Assembly (NCBI GenBank): GCA_021780105.1
Contig: JAJXZJ010000046.1
Location: 186,001 to 250,000, forward strand
From: a bacterium
GTDB lineage: Bacteria > Verrucomicrobiota > Verrucomicrobiia > Limisphaerales > J093
Length of the DNA stretch: 64,000 nt
Direction of reading: 5' to 3'
Shown: positions 1 to 8,300 of the stretch, piece by piece
Layout: the number at the start of each line of letters is the position of its first letter
How positions within the stretch are numbered: position 1 is the stretch's first letter
The notes under the pieces: generated by a model
Databases searched by the model: none
Seen by the model: the letters and a program-made list of their open reading frames with translations, nothing else
What the model was told of the DNA's origin: nothing
Program-made: the position numbers and the translations under genes

Positions 1-25
1 TCAGCGTCATCACCGTCAATCATTC

Positions 26-484
26 TCAGGTATGCCCTGATGATGCCGAATCTGTGCCCAGCCGGGCAGATCGGGTATTCCCCAAATCCGCCCTCATGCT
101 CCCACAATCCTCCCCCATCAATGTTGGGGTATATGGTGGTGGTTCCAAGTTGATTGCGATAACTTTGGCCTCGGAAACGCCGGAAGCCTGCGGGTTGTTC
201 GTGCTCATTCCTTCTGGGTTACTGAATCCGTCCAAGGCAGAGCCGGCTAGCCGGCAGGCGGTAACCGCACCGATGGTGTCAGCGTGCGGAAACAGCCGGA
301 CACGCTTGGCGGCAAAGAGCGGCAACGCGTCGGCGCGAATGCGGGCGCAACCGCCCAGCATGGCCACCGGGGCGCAATCGCCTTCCCGGACTTCCACCAG
401 CAGAAACGCACAGGTGGCCAGCAGATCGGGGCAGCCTTCCACCAGCGCAAGGGCCGAAAAGCCTCCGGCCTCCCCGATGCCCAC
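26..484 (-). pseudogene. Fragment of a toprim/primase-like mobile-element protein, likely truncated
   Basis: Translation has EGCPDLLATCAFLLVE...CAPVAMLGGCARIRADALPLFAAKRVRLFPHAD, resembling toprim-type primase segments of mobile elements. Similarity fades after HADTIGA and both ends look incomplete. Confidence 0.45.
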
Positions 485-509
485 GGGCCACGCTGCTTGC
501 GAGCCGGAC

Positions 510-652
510 AGGCCACCGTGGATTTGACCGACGAACAGATTCTGGAGCGGTTGCTGGCCTTGAACCTCGAACGCGCGGCGGAGGAAGCCAAAGCCGCGAA
601 GCAGAAGAAACCCAAGGCGCAGCGCGCCAAGTCAGCCGACGAAATGGTTTAA
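510..652 (+). pseudogene. C-terminal remnant resembling a DNA methyltransferase/restriction-modification protein tail
   Basis: In frame with ORF 284..652: VDLTDEQILERLLALNLERAAEEAKAAKQKKPKAQRAKSADEMV*. This looks like the C-terminus of large Eco57I-type methylases. The upstream part of the ORF is antisense to the primase fragment. Confidence 0.35.
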
Positions 653-655
653 CGC

Positions 656-966
656 GTGAACACCTTGCGAGATTGTTTCGGGCGGGAAGCGCGGCTGACC
701 GATGAGCGGCGGGCGCACATTTTGGAGCACGCGGCAATGGCGGGCACGGCGGCGGAAATTGAACGGGTTTTGCGGACGCCTCAGCTTGTCCGCTGTTCGC
801 GCACGGACGAGGCGGTGCGATTGTTCTGCGAATTCCATGTGCAAACGATTGTGGGTGGCAAATGCTGTGCGTCGTGGTTAAATACGCAGAGGGCGACGCG
901 TTTGTCATCACCATCTACCTGACCGACAAGCCCAAAGCCGGAGAAGACTTATGGCCCAGCAAGTAA
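656..966 (+). pseudogene. Frameshifted toxin-like (nuclease/PBECR- or DUF4258-like) protein upstream of DUF2283
   Basis: Frame 1 reads GTG-NTLRDCFGREARLTDERRAHILEHAAM...FCEFHVQTIVGGK. From ~862 the other frame continues MLCVVVKYAEGDAFVITIYLTDKPKAGEDLWPSK*, ending at 966. This is consistent with one missing base near 860-862. Confidence 0.5.
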
Positions 967-1160
967 ACGTGTGGTTCGACGCCGAAGCTGACTTCCTGGA
1001 AGTGCGGTTCTCGGACAAGGCCGGCTTCATGCGTGAAACCAAGAACGACGCCGTGATGGAACGGGTGGACGACGAAGGCAACATCCTGGGTTTCGCCATC
1101 ATGCAGGTAAGCCGGTTGGCGAAACAAAAACCGCTGGTGGCGGAGTTGGTTCCCGCGTGA
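951..1160 (+). CDS. DUF2283 domain-containing protein (putative antitoxin partner)
   Basis: MAQQVNVWFDAEADFLEVRFSDKAGFMRETKNDAVMERVDDEGNILGFAIMQVSRL; typical DUF2283 pattern (YDxEADvLyi...DeeGnivGieil). Confidence 0.7.
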   Translation: MAQQVNVWFDAEADFLEVRFSDKAGFMRETKNDAVMERVDDEGNILGFAIMQVSRLAKQKPLVAELVPA

Positions 1161-1342
1161 ACAGGCGCGGCCATTCCCGGCGGAATGACGGGGAGCATTG
1201 CCCGGGGCCGCACGGGTGAACAGCGCCCGGTTCGACGGGCCGGAATGCTGGCAGCCGGGGTGAACGGGCCGAAACAGTCTTTGCCGGTTGCTTGCAGACG
1301 GTTTCCGGCCTGGTGGCGACAGCGGGAAACACACTTCACGAA

Positions 1343-1870
1343 ATGAGCGATTCCCCATGTGACCTGCGGCAACCGCCGCCGGCGATTTCGCTGCGACCGG
1401 AGCGGCGCGAGGACGAACCTTTTTTGTTTGAGGTCTATGCCAGCACCCGCGAGGAGGAGTTGAACCAGACCGGATGGGATCTCGCCACGCGCCGCGCTTT
1501 TCTGGACCTGCAATTCCAGGCGATGCGCCGGGGCTACCGCAGCATGTTCCCGCGGGGGGAATTCACCATCATCCTCCTGGCGGGGCAGCCGGTGGGCCGG
1601 CAAGTGATGAACCGCTCGGAAACGGAGATTCGACTGGTGGACGTGGCGTTGTTGCCGCAACACCGGGGTCAGGGCGTTGGCACCCGCCTGCTCCAGGATT
1701 TGCTCGCGGAGGCATCAAGCACAGACAAGACGGTCTGCCTGCATGTGTTGAAGGGCAGCCGGTCCGCCCGGCTTTACGAGCGCCTGGGGTTCCGACGCGT
1801 GGGAGCGGACGGGATTTATGATCGCATGGAGTGGAACATGGTGGCGTCCGGCTCTTCGCCGAGGCTTTGA
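1343..1870 (+). CDS. GNAT family N-acetyltransferase
   Basis: VDVALLPQHRGQGVGTRLLQDLL...ARLYERLGFRRVG motif; ATG at 1343 in frame with ORF 1292..1870. Confidence 0.8.
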   Translation: MSDSPCDLRQPPPAISLRPERREDEPFLFEVYASTREEELNQTGWDLATRRAFLDLQFQAMRRGYRSMFPRGEFTIILLAGQPVGRQVMNRSETEIRLVDVALLPQHRGQGVGTRLLQDLLAEASSTDKTVCLHVLKGSRSARLYERLGFRRVGADGIYDRMEWNMVASGSSPRL

Positions 1871-1878
1871 GCGCGCCT

Positions 1879-2223
1879 TCAGACTGGCTTGATCAGGCGG
1901 CTAAAGACGACCTGGTAATGAAGGGACGCCGCATCGCGTCCGACCGGCACGACGAACAGATCGAACTGCCCGATCTGGTCGTGTTCGAACCGATACATCT
2001 GCTGCGGCAACAATGGCGTCGGTGGTCCGTGGAATAGAAGTGAAAAGCTCTCCTGTCGAAGACCGCCGGCAGCGGCTCCAGCGCTGGCGTTGACCCGATT
2101 CCGGGCGGCTTCGACCAGAACGAACTCAACCTGCCTGTCCGCGTCGTGGCGGACGCGGAACCGGGTTTGCAGCAGGGAAGACAACTTCTCCAGGGAAAGC
2201 TGGTCGAGGGGCACGGTGCTCAT
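1879..2223 (-). CDS. Hypothetical protein, DUF6916-like
   Basis: MSTVPLDQLSLEKLSSLLQTRFRV...ESFSLLFHGPPTPLLPQQMYRFEHDQIGQFDLFVVPVG; internal ATG at 2223 chosen. Confidence 0.55.
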   Translation of the reverse strand: MSTVPLDQLSLEKLSSLLQTRFRVRHDADRQVEFVLVEAARNRVNASAGAAAGGLRQESFSLLFHGPPTPLLPQQMYRFEHDQIGQFDLFVVPVGRDAASLHYQVVFSRLIKPV

Positions 2224-2240
2224 CTGACAGTCACAATGGC

Positions 2241-3734
2241 CTATGCGGCCGACACCGGTTGGTTGCGCGGGGCCGAAGTCGTTTTGCCGTCCGGTTTGTA
2301 GCGGAACACCGCAGCGAACAAACCCAGGATGATCAGCGCGCCCACGGCCGGCTGGAACCAGATTTTGTCCCACAACGGTATCGGCCGGGAAAGTGTGCCG
2401 AGGGCGACAGTCGCCAACTCACCGGTGGCATGAAAGCCGTCGGCTTCATGCCGGTAAACCTCCACCTTGGCGGCCGTGTCTTTGGTGGGCTTCTCCGCGC
2501 CATTTTTCACGATCTCCTTGATTTTGCCGTAAGCCGTCGCGCCGTTGGCTTCCCAACGGGCGTAGTTGCCTTCCACCCACGAAGTCGGATCGCTTACGGC
2601 CTGGGTCCGGGCCGGTTCCACCGCCGGGAAGCTGTATTTCTCGACGATTGTGCCGGACAGGCTCGTGCCGACAAACATGCCCAGGCCGAGCGTGACCAGC
2701 GCGATGAAGCCCTGCGCCTTGGCGCGGATGGCGTCCCAGGCTTTTTGGTCCGTGTAAATGTAGGCCGTGACGAAGAAGAAGTCATAGCAGACCCCGTGCA
2801 TCACGATGCCAAGGTAAAGCGGCCATAGGATGCTGGTGTTGTAGCCAAACCAAAACAGAAAATACCGCACGCCCCAGCTCGCCATGCCGACCATGAGCAT
2901 CCATTTCACGCCCAGCCGGGCGAAGAACCAGGGCATCACCAGCAGGAAGAAGATTTCCGAAACCTGGCCGAACACGGTCTTGCCGGTGACATCCGGCATG
3001 TTCAGTTCACCGAAGAATGTCGGCGCGAAACTGAAGTAAAACGACAGCGGGATGCTGATGAGGAACGCACTGACGACGAAGATGGCGAACGAGCGTTCCT
3101 TCAACAATTGCAGCGCTTCGAGGCCGAGCACGTCGCTGACGGTCACCTTCTCATGTTTTGCCTTCGGCGGCGTGTGCGGCAGCGTGAGGCAATAGACGCC
3201 CATGACCAGCGACGCCACGCCGGCAATGACAAACGGAATGGGCGTCGTCACGTCGAAGGCCTTGAACTTCTCCACCATGGCAAACTGGCCGATCACCCAG
3301 ACGGTGACGATCCAACTGATCGTGCCCAACACCCGGATGCGTGGGAATTCCTTGCCCGGATCCTGCATCTGGCCGAAGGAAATCGAGTTGGTCAGCGCCA
3401 GGGTCGGCATGTAGCAGAGCGTGTGGGCGATGAGCAGCGCGTAAAACACCGGGAAGGTGGTGGCGCGCGCCAGCGCCAGCGCCAGCACACCGCCGAGGAC
3501 GTGCATGGCGGCCAGCACTTTTTCCGTGGCAAAGAACCGGTCCGCCACCATGCCGACGAAGAACGGCGAGATGATGGCCGCCAGCGCGGTGGAATTGTAA
3601 GCGAGGCCGATCTGCTGCTGGGTGAAGTTCAGGGTGCCGCCCAAATACCGGCCCATCGTGACATACCAGGCCGCCCAAATGGCGTATTCCAGAAACATCA
3701 TGATTGAGAGCCGGACACGGATGGAGGTGCTCAT
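2241..3734 (-). CDS. MFS transporter, nucleoside:H+ symporter (NupG-like) family
   Basis: MSTSIRVRLSIMMFLEYAIWAAWYVTMGRYLGGTLNFTQQQIGLAYNSTALAAIISPFFVGMVADRFF; many TM segments. Confidence 0.8.
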   Translation of the reverse strand: MSTSIRVRLSIMMFLEYAIWAAWYVTMGRYLGGTLNFTQQQIGLAYNSTALAAIISPFFVGMVADRFFATEKVLAAMHVLGGVLALALARATTFPVFYALLIAHTLCYMPTLALTNSISFGQMQDPGKEFPRIRVLGTISWIVTVWVIGQFAMVEKFKAFDVTTPIPFVIAGVASLVMGVYCLTLPHTPPKAKHEKVTVSDVLGLEALQLLKERSFAIFVVSAFLISIPLSFYFSFAPTFFGELNMPDVTGKTVFGQVSEIFFLLVMPWFFARLGVKWMLMVGMASWGVRYFLFWFGYNTSILWPLYLGIVMHGVCYDFFFVTAYIYTDQKAWDAIRAKAQGFIALVTLGLGMFVGTSLSGTIVEKYSFPAVEPARTQAVSDPTSWVEGNYARWEANGATAYGKIKEIVKNGAEKPTKDTAAKVEVYRHEADGFHATGELATVALGTLSRPIPLWDKIWFQPAVGALIILGLFAAVFRYKPDGKTTSAPRNQPVSAA

Positions 3735-3814
3735 GGGTGGCGACGCTAGAAAATCCCGCGCCGCTTGGCAAGTGCGTTGCGAGCATCGGCCTGCGAAAGA
3801 CGCGGGCGGCGTCG

Positions 3815-5173
3815 CTATGCCCGGTCTTTCGACTTGAGATTGCGGCTGACCCGGGCGAGTCGCTTTTCCCATTCGCCCTTGTGTGCGAGCGGATCGGCGT
3901 CGGTGCCCCAGAGTTTTTTTACCATCTCGCGCTGCGGCACAAACGGGCATTTGGCCTTCGGATTTTCGTGCGCCCGGTCGAGCTGGCGCAAGGCGAGCTG
4001 CGCGCCGGTCATCAGCGCGGGCTTGTCCGGCCGGCCGAAGCGCGTGTTCAGCGTGTGCGCGGCGGCGTCGAGAGCGCCCCAGCGTTCGGCCTCGGTGGCG
4101 CCCCAGAGCGTGGGCTGGGTGTCGAGCCGCGAAAGGTTCCAGAAGGCCAGCCGGATTTGGCGGACGGGCTTGCCGGCGCGGCTCATCACGTCGCGGAAAA
4201 GCCGCTCCAGCGCGGCGTTGATGACCGAGTTCAAGAACTGCGGATGCTCGAAGCGATGGCCGCCGCCGATCTCGGTGAAGTCGTGGAAGCGGATCGTCAG
4301 GCCGAGTTCGCGCGCCTGCAACTGCTCGCGCCGCAACTGTCCCACCAACCGCGTGGCCTCGCTCAACGTGAACGTCAGCGCCGCCTCATAATCCGGCTCG
4401 TCGTAGGGCAGGGTGGTGTTGCTGGAAATCGTGGTGCGGTCCTTGACCTCCAGCAGCAGCGGTTCGTTCCACCGGCCGTTGGCGAAGAGCCAGAGCTGCT
4501 GGCCCCAGATGCCGAATTTCTGCTTCAGCAGCGGCGACGGCAGTTTTGCCACATCGCCGAAGGTCACTGCGCCAAGCGCCGCCAGCGCGCGCTGCCGGTT
4601 CTTGCCGATGCCGGAAAGCTCGCGCACGGACCGGTCCTTCAGAAACTCTTTTTCCGTCCCCGGCGACACTTCGAGGAAGCCCGGCTTGGCCGCGTCGGTG
4701 GCGAGCTTGGCCAGCCGCGAGGAGTCCGCCAGCCCGCCGGAAACCGGCAGGCCCACCTCGCGCCGGATCCGCTCGCCGATGGCCTTCGCGTAATCCAGCG
4801 GCCGTGTGTCGCGCCAGACGTGCTTGTCCATTGTCGTGAGATCGAGGAAACCCTCGTCAATGGAGACGGGCACCAGCACCGGCGTGTGTTCCTCCAGGAT
4901 GCGGAACATCGCCTGCGAAAGCCGGCGGTAGTCGTCGTAGTGCGGCCGGCAGAGGACACCTTGCGGGCAGAGCCGCGCGGCCTCGAAGCACGCCATGCCG
5001 GTCTTCACGCCGAACTTTTTGGCGAGGCGGTTCGCGGCGATGACGATGCCGTCGCCGTGGCGTCCGCCGCCGACCCACACCGGCCGGCCGGCGAGCCGGG
5101 CGTCGAGCGCGATTTCGCAACTGGCGAAGAAACTGTCGCCGTCCACGTGCAAAATGCGGTTTGCGTCGCCCAT
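3815..5173 (-). CDS. Y-family DNA polymerase (DinB/ImuB-like)
   Basis: RILHVDGDSFFASCEIALDARLAGRPVWVGG...VPVSIDEGFLDLT...LSGIGKNRQRALAALG; catalytic D and DE residues retained. Confidence 0.85.
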   Translation of the reverse strand: MGDANRILHVDGDSFFASCEIALDARLAGRPVWVGGGRHGDGIVIAANRLAKKFGVKTGMACFEAARLCPQGVLCRPHYDDYRRLSQAMFRILEEHTPVLVPVSIDEGFLDLTTMDKHVWRDTRPLDYAKAIGERIRREVGLPVSGGLADSSRLAKLATDAAKPGFLEVSPGTEKEFLKDRSVRELSGIGKNRQRALAALGAVTFGDVAKLPSPLLKQKFGIWGQQLWLFANGRWNEPLLLEVKDRTTISSNTTLPYDEPDYEAALTFTLSEATRLVGQLRREQLQARELGLTIRFHDFTEIGGGHRFEHPQFLNSVINAALERLFRDVMSRAGKPVRQIRLAFWNLSRLDTQPTLWGATEAERWGALDAAAHTLNTRFGRPDKPALMTGAQLALRQLDRAHENPKAKCPFVPQREMVKKLWGTDADPLAHKGEWEKRLARVSRNLKSKDRA

Positions 5174-5332
5174 GCGGGTTTCCCAAGTTAACCCGCGCCA
5201 CGCCGCCGCCAAGCCGCAAAAGCGACTTTTGTTGCGCCCTGGGACGGCCTTTGTCCGGGGGCGGACGGTAGAAAGAAGGGTTTGCCCGGCACTCGGGTCA
5301 ACGATGCCGGGCGGGGTCGCGGGCGGTGGCGG

Positions 5333-8300
5333 TCAAGGTTGGGCCGGCGAAACCAGCAGGTAAAAACGCGTGGCCGCCGTGGCCGGATCGGAGATGTCCT
5401 CCTCGGTGTTCGTGGTCGGCGCCGGCACGTCCACCAGTTTCTGCCAGGCACCGTCGGCGACCTGTTCACGGAACAGGACGCTGTAAGTGCGGCCGGCAAG
5501 GGCCTGGAAATGCAGGTGCGTGACGCCACCGATGAGTTCCGCGGCATCGAAGCGCAGATCGGTGAGCGGCGCGGGCGGGTTGTCGGCGCCGGCCGTGGGC
5601 GCGGCGGCCTGCCAGTTGGCCGGCTCGTCGCCGAAGGCGCTGCTGTCAATGCGCTGGAGCGAGAAGCCGGTGCCATCGGCGTTCGTGGGCCAGGGCGCCT
5701 GGTTCCGGTATTCCACCTGATCCACCAGCACATGGGGCACCTGGCCGGGCTGCGGGTCCGACGCGGTTTCCGGTTTGCCCGGTTCATAAAGCCCCACGCT
5801 TTCGCCTTCGTTTGCCAGGTTGCCGGTGTAAGGCCCCCCAATCGGCGTGGCGGCATCTACGTTGTATTTCGCGCAGAACAGGGCGAGCTGCACCGGCGAG
5901 GACGCCGGATCAAAGTTGACGACCAACGCGTAACCGCCCGCCGGCAACGTCGCGCCGGTGGGGAAGGTGAACGTGACGCCGTCGCCCAACTGCCAGGTGT
6001 TCGTGGGCGCGGCGGTGTCGAACAACGGCACCGGCCGGGTGGAAATGTTCCGCAGTTCGATGAACTCGTCGAGCGTGTTGTTGTTCGTGCCCAGCAGCGG
6101 CGGGTTGAACATCAGTTCGTTGATGACGACCGGCCCGACGACCGGCCCGGCATTCGGCGCGCCGAGCGTGGGGCGAAGTTGGGCGACGAAATGTTCCAGA
6201 CTGTCGCTGGTGACAGAGCGGCCAAAGGAAACGCCTTTGCGGGAGGCGCCAAATTTGAACCCGTGCGTGTAGCCGGTGATGTTCGTGCCGTTGCCGGAGA
6301 ACAGATGCGCGGAGTCGCCCAGCCGGCTGAGGCCGAAGCCGTTGGTGCCGGCGCCGAACTGCGCGGCAGTCAGGACGACGAAGCCGTTGGTCGGCACGAT
6401 GGTGTGGTCGGGGATGCGGTATTTGAGCGGCGTCTGGAAATCATCCGAGAGAAACCACCCGCCGATGTCCGCCGGCGTGTCCGTGGGATTGAACAATTCC
6501 ACCGAATCCTGCTGGCTGGTGTCGGGGTCGGCGAGGGCCTCGTTGACCAGCACGGTGGGGAAGGCTCGCGGCGGGGCGTCGGTGGCGCCGGGCGAGCCGT
6601 GGAGTTCGCCGCTGACGCGCCAGTTGGCGGCGCTGGACCAAGCGTCCGCCGGAGCGTTGACGTCCGTGGGCACAAGCGAAAAGCCAAGTCCATCGGTGAT
6701 GGGATACCAATTATTATTGAAGGTGAAATCCAGGATCGGCTCCTGCATCGGGCCGGTCAAAACGAGCTGGTCGCCGGCGTTGCTGAGGCTGCCGGTGTAT
6801 TCGCCGGCGATGTTGGTGGCGCCGGGGTGGCGGGAGAGAAAGGCCGCCGTATTCTTGACGACCAGCACGTAACCGCCGGCGGGCAGGTTTGTGACGCCGC
6901 TGGCGGCGGTGAAGGTGAATTGGATGCCGCCGGTGAGGCTGAAGCCGATCAGGTTCAGCGGCGTCGTGCCGGTGTTTTGCAATTCGAGGTAGGAGAAATT
7001 CTCCACGTCGTTGGTGTCGCCGGCCGGCGGCGGGGCGTCGTGATACATGATTTCCGTGATACGCAACGCCGGCGTGGTGAGCGTGTAGGTGGCGGCGACG
7101 GGGCCGGACCACGGACTGGAAAGCGGCGGGTTGGCGGCGGTGCCGGTCAAATTCCGGTGGCTCGGGTCGTAGGCGCGGGCGACGATCCGCTCGTTGCGGG
7201 TGACGTAGAACGGTCCGGTGTAGGGAATCGCGGCAGGTAAAATGCCGCCTCCGCGCTGGCGCGGATCCGAGCCGTCCGCCGTGTAGAAGATCGTGGCTTT
7301 CGCGGGACCGCTGAGCGACACCGACACCCACCCATTGATGGGACCGCCCGGCAGACTGATTGCCGGGGCGGCGACGAAGTTGGTGTCAATGAAGTCCACG
7401 CGGTTCGAGAGCCAGGATTTCATGTGGTCAATTTCCCACTGGTAACTGCCGCCGCGGGGAGTGGTGAACCCCGGCCAGCGGACGATTTCGCGCGCCTCCG
7501 CCTCGCGCAACTGGCCGGTCAGACCGTCCACCTCCGCGTATAAATTTGTCAGCGCAAACGGCCCGCGGCGCAACTCCTCCCAGCGGTCAATCCACTTTTG
7601 CCAGAAATCAATGTCGAGGAACAGCCGGTCCCACCACGGGTAATGGAACATGTCGGTGCCGTAGTCGGGCACTTGCGACTGCCAGACGCGCGGGTTGGTG
7701 TCGCGGCCGTCGGTGGAACCCAGCGAGCGGTCGAAGTCCCACAATGGGCCGAACGTCAGTTTGCCGTCGCGCGGTTTGTAGAAGAAGGTGCTGAGCCGGA
7801 GGGCGTCCACGTTGAACGCGAGCGTGTTCAGGATGTGGTGGTCAATCCACGAATCCACGTCCACGAATTGCGCGTAGCCGTTCACCGGGTCCGCGAAGTT
7901 CGGTGCTTCCAGCGTGGCGTAGAAGTTGTTCAGGTAAGCATTGATGTATTGCCATTGCGCCTGGCGCTGCGGCTGGGTCAGCTCGACGTATTTCGGATCC
8001 TCGGAGTTGATGCCCTGGGCGGCCGCGTAAATCTGCCCTTCGCCCGCCGGGGGCCGGTCAATACCCAGCAAATACCCGCCGGTGACGAGCGGCGGCGTGG
8101 CCTGCTCGGGCTGGAGCTTGTCAATGTTCACGCGGTCCGGGCTGATTTTGATCTTCTCCTCCAGCACATAAACACCGTTGTAGTTGGCCCGGTTGAGCGG
8201 GCCGCCGGCGACGTTGACAAACACCTCCACCAGGCGGACACGCGACGAATAGCGGCCGATGGTCCGGCTCAGGTCGTGCATGAACGGGTTGTGGATCAGC

